From Pseudomonadota bacterium (GTDB taxonomy: Bacteria > Myxococcota_A > Polyangia > Polyangiales > Polyangiaceae), in assembly GCA_023402175.1 (NCBI GenBank), contig JAEXCN010000376.1:1-11438 (forward strand): a stretch of DNA of 11,438 bases. The letters run 5' to 3'. Under the pieces are notes generated by a model. The model ran no database searches and had not been told where the DNA came from. It saw only the letters and a program-made list of their open reading frames with translations. Shown here one piece after another: positions 1 to 6,383 of the stretch; the first letter of the stretch is position 1, and the number at the start of each line of letters is the position of its first letter. The position numbers and the translations under genes were made by a program.

Positions 1-221
1 GGCATGTACACCGTGAAGCCCGCATCGCGAACCCAGCGAGCGAACCGCGCGACGTGCGGGCTGATGCCGGGCATCTCGGTCATGACGATCACAGCGGGCC
101 CGCTGCCGCCGACGTAGACCACCTTCGTGACGTCGTGGAGCGCGATCGAGCGGCGCTCGAAGTCGTCGAGCGGATCGTCCTGGTTCACATCGCGCTGCTG
201 GCTCGTGAGCGATCGGTTCAT
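1..221 (-). CDS. Dienelactone hydrolase family protein, N-terminal fragment (runs off the left edge)
   Basis: The reverse strand encodes the first 73 or so residues of an alpha/beta hydrolase of the dienelactone hydrolase family. Residues 42-74 carry the usual first-strand and loop pattern: a hydrophobic strand (GPAVIVM), an acidic residue in MTEMPGIS (Glu49, at the position where this family has a Glu contacting the nucleophile), then an amphipathic helix leading to AGFTVYMP. The catalytic Cys/Ser, Asp and His lie beyond the window, so activity cannot be judged. An in-frame ATG four codons upstream (position 233) is an alternative start; neither start has a clear ribosome-binding site. The gene is divergent from the GlxA-type regulator at 295, which may control it. 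The family is clear from the motif order, but the substrate is unknown. Confidence 0.83.
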   Translation of the reverse strand, partial: MNRSLTSQQRDVNQDDPLDDFERRSIALHDVTKVVYVGGSGPAVIVMTEMPGISPHVARFARWVRDAGFTVYM

Positions 222-225
222 GACC

Positions 226-280
226 ACGATCATCGGGCGAGGGCGCTCGAGCGGCGAGTGGCAGTAATGACGATCATCGG
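226..280. promoter_or_regulatory. Paired palindromes in the divergent promoter region (candidate operator)
   Basis: ACGATCATCGG occurs at 226-236 and again at 270-280, a spacing of 44 bp or about four helical turns. Each copy contains the palindrome CGAT-C-ATCG. The left copy overlaps the start codons of the hydrolase gene; the right copy lies just upstream of the regulator gene. The arrangement fits a regulator binding both sites between divergent genes, but no binding data support it. Confidence 0.35.
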
Positions 281-282
281 TC

Positions 283-288
283 TATTCT
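283..288 (+). promoter_or_regulatory. Candidate -10 element for the GlxA-type regulator gene
   Basis: TATTCT ends six bases before the ATG at 295. If used, transcription would begin at about the start codon, giving a leaderless message. This agrees with the lack of any Shine-Dalgarno sequence. No good -35 match lies 16-18 bp upstream, so the call is weak. Confidence 0.22.
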
Positions 289-294
289 TGCCAG

Positions 295-1305
295 ATGACG
301 AACGCGATCACGCAGCTGGTGTTCGAGGACATTCCCGATGGCCCTGTCGCCGTCGGGATCGACATCGTGGGCACCGCGGCGCGCGTCGTTCGCGCAGGGC
401 TCGCGAACGTCCCCGAGGGCCGCTTGCCCGCGAGGGTGCGGATCGTCTCCGTCGACGGCGCGCCGGTTCGCACCGCCTCCGGGCGCAAGCTCGCGGTGGA
501 CGGCGCCTTCAGTCTCCGCGGCCTCGGTCCGGGCGACGTGCTCGTCCTTCCCGGCCTCGGGATGGCGACGCCGTCCGAGATCACGGCGGCGCTCGCGCGT
601 CCGGACGTCGTGCGCGCGTGCGAGCTCATCGCGCGCGCGGCGGCGCGAGGCGTGCGGATCGCGGCCTCGTGCTCGGCGACGTTCGTGCTTGCCGCTTCCG
701 GAGTCCTCGACGGGCGCGAGGCGACGACGACGTGGTGGCTCGGCCCGACGTTCGCGCAGCGGTTCCCGCAGGTGACGCTCCGCACGGATCGGATGGTGGT
801 CGAATCGGCGGGCGTGCTCACGGCCGGCTCTGCGTTCGCGCACGCCGACCTCATGCTCGCGATCCTGGCGCAGACGGCGAGCCCGTCGCTCGCACATCTC
901 GTCGCTCGCTACCTCGTGCTCGATGAGCGCGACTCGCAGGCGCGCTACATGGTGATGGAGCATCTCCGGAGCGTCGATCCCGTGATCCAGACGCTCGAGC
1001 GCTTCATCGCGTCGAACATCGATCGTCAGCTCACCGTCCCGCAGATGGCGCGGGCAACCGCCACGTCACCACGTACGCTCGCGCGGAAGGTCGAGAAGGC
1101 GCTCGGCACCACACCGCTCCGCTTCGCCCACCGCCTCCGCGTCGCCCGGGCCGTCCACTTGCTCGAGACGACGCGACGATCGGTCGACGACATCGCGGCG
1201 CGCGTCGGCTACGCGGATGCCGCCGCCTTCCGGCGCGTGTTCCGCCGCGAGACCGGCGAAGCCCCGCGCTCCCGACGTGGGGACCGCAAGGCGAACGGCC
1301 GCTGA
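295..1305 (+). CDS. GlxA-family transcriptional regulator (DJ-1/PfpI domain + AraC-type DNA-binding domain)
   Basis: This 336-residue protein has two domains. Residues 6-195 form a DJ-1/PfpI-like fold with the nucleophile-elbow cysteine Cys126 in AASCSATFVLAASGVLDGR. Residues 235-325 form an AraC-type double helix-turn-helix: the first helix pair is around 247-268, and the second around 296-317 (SVDDIAARVGYADAAAFRRVF). The length is typical of GlxA-like regulators. The motif that usually reads ATTHW after the elbow here reads ATTTWW, so the common histidine is absent. The domain is thus more likely a sensor than an enzyme. The start is the first in-frame ATG before the conserved region; no ribosome-binding site is visible. 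The gene is divergent from a dienelactone-hydrolase-family gene, its most likely target. The family assignment is firm; the ligand is unknown. Confidence 0.93.
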   Translation: MTNAITQLVFEDIPDGPVAVGIDIVGTAARVVRAGLANVPEGRLPARVRIVSVDGAPVRTASGRKLAVDGAFSLRGLGPGDVLVLPGLGMATPSEITAALARPDVVRACELIARAAARGVRIAASCSATFVLAASGVLDGREATTTWWLGPTFAQRFPQVTLRTDRMVVESAGVLTAGSAFAHADLMLAILAQTASPSLAHLVARYLVLDERDSQARYMVMEHLRSVDPVIQTLERFIASNIDRQLTVPQMARATATSPRTLARKVEKALGTTPLRFAHRLRVARAVHLLETTRRSVDDIAARVGYADAAAFRRVFRRETGEAPRSRRGDRKANGR

Positions 1306-1343
1306 CGACGCTCCCAGAAGTACCGCTGGAGGTCGCGCGTCCG

Positions 1344-1384
1344 GCGAACGACCTCGGGGACGGTTCGTCCAGCGAACGACCTCG
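1344..1384 (+). repeat. 13-bp direct repeat flanking small hairpins
   Basis: GCGAACGACCTCG occurs at 1344-1356 and 1372-1384, 28 bp apart start to start. Between the copies lies a hairpin with arms GGACG (1358-1362) and CGTCC (1366-1370). A competing pairing joins GTTCG (1363-1367) with CGAAC (1373-1377). The element sits in the 181-bp gap between the GlxA-type regulator and the FRG gene. No T-run follows, so it is not an ordinary terminator. Confidence 0.5.
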
Positions 1385-1438
1385 CGCTGCGGCATCGGAA
1401 CTGGGCCCGCGTCCGAGCGCAACGTGGGACCGCGGCAT

Positions 1439-1466
1439 TGGTTCTGTTCAGGCGGTGCACTATCGT
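1439..1466 (+). promoter_or_regulatory. Weak candidate promoter for the FRG-domain gene
   Basis: TTGGTT (1439-1444) and TATCGT (1461-1466) are 16 bp apart, ending 20 bp before the ATG at 1487. Only half of each hexamer agrees with the housekeeping consensus. It is listed because this stretch is the most AT-rich part of an otherwise GC-rich gap. Confidence 0.22.
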
Positions 1467-1486
1467 GCGGGCCGAGCTCGAGCGAC

Positions 1487-2389
1487 ATGCGGAACATCGA
1501 TGGCAAGGTCTTCACTTACGCGGAGCATCCCCCGAGCGACTTCGATCTCCGCGAGGGAGTGACGAAAGAGTCGTTCGGCCTGGGCAACGTCGAGCAGCGG
1601 AAGATCCAGCGGCTCGGGCCGACGTGGGCGCCGGTCGCCAAGATTCGCGAATGGCCAGGCTATCCGGTCGATTCGTACGAAGCGCTCGTCAAGGCGGTGG
1701 CCCACGTTGCGAGCGGCAATCGTCTCCAGCACCTCTACTTTCGTGGGCAAACGAGAGATCACAAGGATCGGAACGGACGTTCGACGGTCTATTCCTCGAT
1801 CTGTCGTCCCCAGGGGCACAACCTGAGCAGGAGCGTATTGGCCGCTCGCTGCGAACGACTACGTGCCGCGCGCGAGCTGCTGCTCGGGCACGCAAAGGAG
1901 CTCGGGCTCACGCACCGCATTCATCGATATCCGGAGGCGGCCTGGGCCCTTCTCCAGCACTACGAAGTCTGCCCGACGCCCCTCATCGACGTGACCGGCT
2001 CGCTCCGCGTCGCGGCGAGCTTCGCCCTGATGAACGACGCGAAGGAAGGGTTCCTGTACGTCCTCGGGCTGCCGTTCCCGCACGGCAGCATCTCGCATCT
2101 GATCGACCACGAGATCCTGATCGTCCGGCTCCAGAGCGTCTGCCCGTATGAAGCGCTGCGTCCACACTTCCAGGAAGGAATCCTGATTGGACGTTATCCG
2201 TGGACGGATCAGAAGCAGATGGGTGACAACGCGGCATATCGCATGATTGCCAAGTTCAAACTCGTGAATGACCGTAACCGGTTCTGGAATCGCGGTTTCA
2301 CCCCGATTCCCAAGGATGTTCTGCTGCCGACGGACGACCCCTTCGGAGAGAAGCTTCGCGGGATCCTCGCGCCGGTGCTCGGCGCCTGA
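1487..2389 (+). CDS. FRG-domain-containing protein of unknown function
   Basis: The 300-residue protein carries the FRG-domain pattern: HLYFRGQTRDH at residues 82-92 (Phe-Arg-Gly at 85-87), then WALLQHYEVCPTPLIDVTGS at 153-172, matching the family's usual QHYG-x-PT-x-LLDWT block, followed by a hydrophobic ASFALM helix. A later RPHFQEGILIG segment (225-235) resembles the family's R-x-QQG-x-F block. There is no signal peptide or membrane segment, so it should be cytosolic. The frame is open back to 1217, but that would overlap the preceding gene by 89 bases with arginine/proline-rich sequence; ATG 1487 begins the family-like part. No clear ribosome-binding site is seen. Codon use looks less G/C-biased than that of the neighbours, hinting at an acquired gene. 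FRG proteins have no settled biochemical function. No partner gene lies beside it: both neighbours are AraC-type regulators. Confidence 0.85.
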   Translation: MRNIDGKVFTYAEHPPSDFDLREGVTKESFGLGNVEQRKIQRLGPTWAPVAKIREWPGYPVDSYEALVKAVAHVASGNRLQHLYFRGQTRDHKDRNGRSTVYSSICRPQGHNLSRSVLAARCERLRAARELLLGHAKELGLTHRIHRYPEAAWALLQHYEVCPTPLIDVTGSLRVAASFALMNDAKEGFLYVLGLPFPHGSISHLIDHEILIVRLQSVCPYEALRPHFQEGILIGRYPWTDQKQMGDNAAYRMIAKFKLVNDRNRFWNRGFTPIPKDVLLPTDDPFGEKLRGILAPVLGA

Positions 2390-2392
2390 CGA

Positions 2393-3403
2393 TCACCTCG
2401 GCGCCGACGCGCGGAGCTCCGACGGGCTCTGGCCCGTCCACGTCTTGAACGCCCGCGCAAAGCTCTTGTCGCTCTTGAAGCCGATCATCTTCACGAGTCG
2501 CTTGATCGGGATGTCCGTGCGGAGGAGGAGCTCGCGCGCTCGCTCGCGGCGGGCATGGTCCTTCAGCATCTGGAGCGACGCCCCTTCGTTCGCGAGCTGG
2601 CGGTGGAGCGAGCGCACCGAGACGTGCAGCGCGGCGGCCACCGCTTCGGCCGTCGCCGGATGATGGCTCGCCTCGCTCAGGTAGGCGCGCACGCGATCGA
2701 CGAGCAGGCGATCGCGCCGGTACTGCCGGACCGTGAGCGGCAGCGCGCGCTTCAGCATGAGATCGAGCGCGGCCTCGTCGCGTTTCGGCGGGAGCGCGAG
2801 GTAGCGCGGATCGAAGGCCATGCTCGCCACTTCCTGCTCGAAGCGCACCGGGCCCGGGAAGAGGAAGCGGTACGTGCCCGCGTGCGGAGGCGGCGCGAAG
2901 GGGAACGTCACCTCGGCGAGCGGCAGCTGCGAGTCGACGAGCCAGCACGCGTAGCCGTGCACGTAGCGAAGGCTCGTCAGGAGGCAGAACTCGCGCATCG
3001 CGCCGAGCTCGCGCCGCTCCTCGATCCAGAGGCGCGCTCCGTCGGGCCCCTTCTCGAAGTGGAGCACGACGTCGTCCGTGAGGAGCGCGTGGTGACGGCA
3101 CCAGCGCTTCAGCGCGACTTCGAGGCTCGGCGCGCCGCGCGACGCCCGGCACAGCATCCCGTACGTGCCCCAGGGCAGCCGGCGCGAGAACCAGCCGAGC
3201 GCCTCGTCGTCGAGCTCCTGCATAGCCGTGGCTGAGATTGTCTCCATCTGCTCGGCGTCGATCCGCGCGTGCTCGCTCCGGAGCTGCGCGGGCGTGATCC
3301 GGGCGCGCGCGAGCGCGTGATCGGGGGAGAGGCCGTATTTTTCGTAGGCGAGGGCGATTGCCCGCACGAACGCCATCGGCGTCTCGGCGCGGCGACGGGG
3401 CAT
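2393..3403 (-). CDS. AraC-family transcriptional regulator with arabinose-binding-like N-terminal domain
   Basis: The 336-residue regulator has an N-terminal effector domain of the 'arabinose-binding' type found in OruR/ArgR-like AraC proteins (about residues 12-195, opening AFVRAIALAYEKYGLSPDHA). Its C-terminal AraC DNA-binding domain (about 235-333) has helix pairs near 251-272 and 299-320 (IKRLVKMIGFKSDKSFARAF). ATG 3403 was chosen because AAGG lies eight bases upstream and the domain starts soon after. A GTG at 3451 would add 16 basic residues. The gene is tail to tail with the FRG gene, three bases apart, and divergent from the leucine-catabolism operon. The shared gap holds TGCAACCT half-sites 21 bp apart. 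It is therefore probably the operon's regulator, perhaps responding to a branched-chain intermediate. The family is firm; target and ligand are inferred. Confidence 0.93.
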   Translation of the reverse strand: MPRRRAETPMAFVRAIALAYEKYGLSPDHALARARITPAQLRSEHARIDAEQMETISATAMQELDDEALGWFSRRLPWGTYGMLCRASRGAPSLEVALKRWCRHHALLTDDVVLHFEKGPDGARLWIEERRELGAMREFCLLTSLRYVHGYACWLVDSQLPLAEVTFPFAPPPHAGTYRFLFPGPVRFEQEVASMAFDPRYLALPPKRDEAALDLMLKRALPLTVRQYRRDRLLVDRVRAYLSEASHHPATAEAVAAALHVSVRSLHRQLANEGASLQMLKDHARRERARELLLRTDIPIKRLVKMIGFKSDKSFARAFKTWTGQSPSELRASAPR

Positions 3404-3463
3404 CGTTCGCGCCTTGGCCACCCGACGACTCACGGTGCGAGCTTGGTCCACGATGGCACGATA

Positions 3464-3501
3464 TGCAACCTCCCTGTCCGATTCTGCAACCTGCCCGGCC
3501 C
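3464..3501. promoter_or_regulatory. Candidate AraC-type operator: two direct half-sites 21 bp apart
   Basis: TGCAACCTCCCTGTCCG (3464-3480) and TGCAACCTGCCCGGCCC (3485-3501) start 21 bp apart. The first eight bases are identical and most of the rest agree. Paired direct half-sites two helical turns apart are the classic layout for AraC-family activators such as araI1/araI2. The second copy sits where the -35 region of the downstream operon would be if TACCAT (3502-3507) is its -10 element. Regulation by the adjacent AraC protein is inferred. Confidence 0.5.
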
Positions 3502-3507
3502 TACCAT
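3502..3507 (+). promoter_or_regulatory. Candidate -10 element of the leucine-catabolism operon
   Basis: TACCAT matches TATAAT at four of six positions and lies 28 bp before the liuA ATG. No recognisable -35 hexamer is placed upstream. This would suit an activator-dependent promoter whose activator binds the adjacent TGCAACCT repeats. Confidence 0.25.
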
Positions 3508-3520
3508 TCGAGAGGCTTAC

Positions 3521-3525
3521 GGAGG
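3521..3525 (+). promoter_or_regulatory. Shine-Dalgarno sequence of liuA
   Basis: GGAGG lies ten bases before the ATG at 3536. It fixes that start over the in-frame upstream extension, which reaches back to 3269 through the regulator gene on the other strand. Confidence 0.7.
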
Positions 3526-3535
3526 TCTTTCAGGA

Positions 3536-4714
3536 ATGACGCAGTTCAGTGAGCTCGGGTTCGAGCTGGGCGAGACGATCGACGCGCTCCGCGCCACCGT
3601 CCGCCGCTTCGCAGAGAAGGAGATCGCGCCGCGTGCGGCGGAGATCGATCGGCAGAACCTGTTTCCGGCGGACCTCTGGAAGAAGCTCGGGGACCTGGGC
3701 GTGCACGGCATGACGGTCTCCGAGGAGTACGGCGGCGCGAACGTCGGCTACCTCGCGCACATCGTCGCGATGGAAGAGATCTCGCGCGCCTCGGCATCGG
3801 TCGCGCTCTCGTACGGCGCGCACTCGAACCTCTGCGTGAACCAGATCCACCGGAACGGAAGCGAGGCGCAGAAGGCGAGGTTCCTCCCGAAGCTCGTCTC
3901 CGGTGAGCACGTCGGCGCCCTCGCGATGAGCGAGCCCAACGCCGGGTCGGACGTCGTCAGCATGCAGCTCCGCGCCGACAAGAAGGGCGACCGGTACCTG
4001 CTGAACGGCTCGAAGATGTGGATCACGAACGGCGGCGATGCCGACGTGATGGTCGTCTACGCGAAGACCGATCCCGAGGCCGGGCCGAAGGGCATCACCG
4101 CCTTCATCGTCGAGAAGGACGCGAAGGGCCTCTCGTTCGGCGAGAAGCTCGACAAGCTCGGCATGCGCGGCTCGAACACGTACCCGGTCTTCTTCGAGGA
4201 CTGCGAGGTGCCGGAGGAGAACGTGCTCGGCGCGGTCGGCAACGGCGTTCGCGTGCTCATGTCCGGGCTCGACTACGAGCGCGCCGTCCTCGCCGGAGGG
4301 CCGCTCGGCATCATGCGCGCGTGCCTCGACGTGACGTTGCCGTACGTGCACGAGCGGAAGCAGTTCGGCCAGAGCATCGGCACCTTCCAGCTGATCCAGG
4401 CGAAGGTCGCGGACATGTACACGACGTGGAATGCGTGCCGCGCGCTCGTCTACGCCGTCGGCCGCGCGTGCGACCGCTCGGATCACGCGCGCTCACTCCG
4501 CAAGGATGCGGCGGGCGCGATCCTCTATGCCGCCGAGAAGGCGACGTGGATGGCGCTCGAGGCGATCCAGATCCTCGGAGGCAACGGCTACATCAACGAG
4601 TTCCCGACGCCGCGCCTCCTTCGCGACGCGAAGCTCTACGAGATCGGCGCGGGCACCTCGGAGATTCGCCGCATGCTGATCGGTCGCGAGCTCTTCGCCG
4701 AGACCGCCGGTTGA
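3536..4714 (+). CDS. liuA: Isovaleryl-CoA dehydrogenase
   Basis: This FAD-dependent acyl-CoA dehydrogenase of 392 residues oxidises isovaleryl-CoA to 3-methylcrotonyl-CoA in leucine degradation, passing electrons to electron-transfer flavoprotein. The FAD/substrate-binding signatures are visible: ALAMSEPNAGSDV (128-140) and KMWITNGGDADVMVVYAKTD (160-179). The assignment to isovaleryl-CoA dehydrogenase, rather than another family member, rests on the catalytic glutamate. Glu248 lies in LDYERAVLAGGPLGIM, the position used by this enzyme, while the site used by medium/short-chain dehydrogenases is alanine (Ala372 in KLYEIGAGTSEIRRMLIGR). The length is typical. It is the first gene of a four-gene operon and is divergent from the AraC-type regulator. 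LiuB begins 53 bp downstream. Confidence 0.97.
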   Translation: MTQFSELGFELGETIDALRATVRRFAEKEIAPRAAEIDRQNLFPADLWKKLGDLGVHGMTVSEEYGGANVGYLAHIVAMEEISRASASVALSYGAHSNLCVNQIHRNGSEAQKARFLPKLVSGEHVGALAMSEPNAGSDVVSMQLRADKKGDRYLLNGSKMWITNGGDADVMVVYAKTDPEAGPKGITAFIVEKDAKGLSFGEKLDKLGMRGSNTYPVFFEDCEVPEENVLGAVGNGVRVLMSGLDYERAVLAGGPLGIMRACLDVTLPYVHERKQFGQSIGTFQLIQAKVADMYTTWNACRALVYAVGRACDRSDHARSLRKDAAGAILYAAEKATWMALEAIQILGGNGYINEFPTPRLLRDAKLYEIGAGTSEIRRMLIGRELFAETAG

Positions 4715-4736
4715 GAACGGCGAAGCGCTGACAGGC

Positions 4737-4760
4737 CGAGAGAAGGCTCGAGAGAAGGCT
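4737..4760 (+). repeat. Perfect 12-bp tandem repeat carrying the liuB ribosome-binding site
   Basis: CGAGAGAAGGCT is repeated exactly at 4737-4748 and 4749-4760. The second copy contains AGAAGG (4753-4758), nine bases before the liuB ATG at 4768, so it can serve as the Shine-Dalgarno sequence. The first copy is a spare lying 21 bases away from the start. Confidence 0.75.
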
Positions 4761-4767
4761 GAGAGAC

Positions 4768-6375
4768 ATGACGATCCTGACCTCACGCATCGACACTCGC
4801 TCTCCCGAGTTCCGCGCGAACGCCGAAACGATGCGCGGCCTCGTCGACGATCTGCGCGACAAGGTCGCGTCCATCCGGCTCGGCGGACCTGCGAGCGCGC
4901 GCGACAAACACGTCGCCCGCGGCAAGCTCCTCCCGCGTGAGCGCGTCGAGCGCCTGCTCGATCCGGGCTCGCCGTTCCTCGAGGTCGGCCAGCTCGCCGC
5001 CTTCGGCATGTACGACGGCGAGGCGCCCGGCGCGGGGATGATCGCGGGCATCGGACGCATCCAGGGTCAGGAGTGCATGGTCGTCGCCAACGACGCGACC
5101 GTCAAAGGCGGGACGTACTACCCGATGACGGTGAAGAAGCACCTCCGCGCACAGGAGATCGCGGCCGAGAACCGGCTCACGTGCGTCTACCTCGTCGACT
5201 CCGGCGGCGCGAACCTCCCGCGCCAGGACGAGGTGTTCCCCGATCGCGAGCACTTCGGGCGCATCTTCTTCAACCAGGCGAACATGAGCGCGGCGGGGAT
5301 CCCGCAGGTCGCCGTCGTCATGGGCTCGTGCACGGCGGGCGGCGCATACGTCCCGGCGATGAGCGACGAGGCCGTGATCGTCAAGGAGCAGGGGACGATC
5401 TTCCTCGGCGGACCGCCGCTCGTGAAGGCCGCGACCGGCGAGGTCGTCTCTGCCGAAGACCTCGGCGGCGGCGACGTCCACACGCGCATCTCGGGCGTCG
5501 CGGACCATCTCGCCGACAACGATCGGCATGCGCTCTACCTCGCGCGGCGCATCGTCGGGAACCTCAACAAGCAGAGGCCCGCGGGGCCGAAGCGCGAGGC
5601 GATCGAGGAGCCGAAGTACGATCCGCTCGAGATCCACGGCATCGTCCCGACCGACACGCGTAAGCCCTACGACATCCGCGAGGTGATCGCGCGCATCGTC
5701 GACGGCTCGCGCCTCGACGAGTTCAAGGCGCGCTACGGGAGCACGCTCGTCACCGGGTTCGCGCACCTCTACGGCATTCCCGTCGGGATCATCGCGAACA
5801 ACGGCATCCTCTTCAGCGAGTCGGCGCAGAAGGGCGCGCACTTCATCGAGCTCTGCGCGCAGCGCGGGATCCCGCTCCTCTTCCTCCAGAACATCACCGG
5901 CTTCATGGTCGGTCGCAAAGCCGAGAACGGCGGCATCGCGAAGGACGGTGCCAAGATGGTCACCGCCGTCGCGACCGCGCGCGTGCCGAAGATCACGATG
6001 ATCCTCGGAGGCAGCTTCGGCGCCGGCAACTACGGCATGTGCGGCCGTGCGTACTCGCCGCGCTTCCTCTGGATGTGGCCGAACGCACGCATCGGCGTCA
6101 TGGGCGGCGAGCAGGCCGCGTCCGTGCTCGCCACGGTGAAGCGCGACGGCATCGAGGCCAAGGGCGGGACGTGGTCGAAGGAAGAGGAGGCCGGCTTCAA
6201 GGCGCCCATCCGCGAAAAGTACGACTCGCAGGCCCATCCTTATTACGCCACCGCCCGGCTCTGGGACGACGGCGTGCTCGATCCCGCCGAGAGCCGCCGC
6301 GTCCTCGGCCTCTCCCTCGCTGCCACGCTGAACGCCCCGATCGAGGAGACGCGGTTCGGCGTCTTCCGGATGTGA
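4768..6375 (+). CDS. liuB: Methylcrotonyl-CoA carboxylase, carboxyltransferase (beta) subunit
   Basis: The 535-residue protein is the non-biotinylated subunit that moves carboxyl from carboxybiotin onto 3-methylcrotonyl-CoA, giving 3-methylglutaconyl-CoA. The two carboxyltransferase half-domains each show their oxyanion-hole glycine motif: GSCTAGGAYVPAMSDE (186-201) in the first and GGSFGAGNYGMCGRAY (414-429) in the second. LVDSGGANLPRQDEVFPDRE (142-161) and LFLQNITGFMVG (371-382) are also typical of this subunit. The length equals that usual for bacterial LiuB/MccB. Geranyl-CoA carboxylase is the closest alternative, but the operon partners (isovaleryl-CoA dehydrogenase and HMG-CoA lyase) favour methylcrotonyl-CoA. 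The ATG at 4768 has AGAAGG nine bases upstream. The biotin subunit starts eight bases after the stop codon, as expected for subunits made together. Confidence 0.97.
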   Translation: MTILTSRIDTRSPEFRANAETMRGLVDDLRDKVASIRLGGPASARDKHVARGKLLPRERVERLLDPGSPFLEVGQLAAFGMYDGEAPGAGMIAGIGRIQGQECMVVANDATVKGGTYYPMTVKKHLRAQEIAAENRLTCVYLVDSGGANLPRQDEVFPDREHFGRIFFNQANMSAAGIPQVAVVMGSCTAGGAYVPAMSDEAVIVKEQGTIFLGGPPLVKAATGEVVSAEDLGGGDVHTRISGVADHLADNDRHALYLARRIVGNLNKQRPAGPKREAIEEPKYDPLEIHGIVPTDTRKPYDIREVIARIVDGSRLDEFKARYGSTLVTGFAHLYGIPVGIIANNGILFSESAQKGAHFIELCAQRGIPLLFLQNITGFMVGRKAENGGIAKDGAKMVTAVATARVPKITMILGGSFGAGNYGMCGRAYSPRFLWMWPNARIGVMGGEQAASVLATVKRDGIEAKGGTWSKEEEAGFKAPIREKYDSQAHPYYATARLWDDGVLDPAESRRVLGLSLAATLNAPIEETRFGVFRM

Positions 6376-6383
6376 GAACGACC

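Noticed and set aside
54..926. 290-residue open frame on the plus strand
   Set aside because: Arg/His/Ala-rich with no motif. It covers the hydrolase fragment on the other strand and the GlxA-type regulator in another frame.
1217..1486. N-terminal extension of the FRG-domain gene
   Set aside because: The first 90 codons overlap the GlxA-type regulator by 89 bases and then read through repeats and hairpins. They are Arg/Pro/Ser-rich and unlike FRG proteins.
1487..2389. Complete defence system or toxin-antitoxin pair around the FRG gene
   Set aside because: No partner gene is present on either side; both neighbours are ordinary transcription regulators tied to other genes.
2298..3152. 284-residue minus-strand frame inside the AraC regulator region
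   Set aside because: Low-complexity Arg/Ala/Pro sequence in an alternative frame of a gene with clear AraC domains.
4783..6237. 484-residue open frame on the minus strand across liuB
   Set aside because: It is very rich in Arg, Asp and His with no recognisable domain, and is antisense to a gene with every carboxyltransferase motif. It is a product of the high G/C third-position bias.
6039..6383. N-terminal extension of LiuD
   Set aside because: It lies almost wholly inside liuB in another frame and is Arg-rich. LiuD's family start FRSLLIANRGEIACRI follows directly after ATG 6384.
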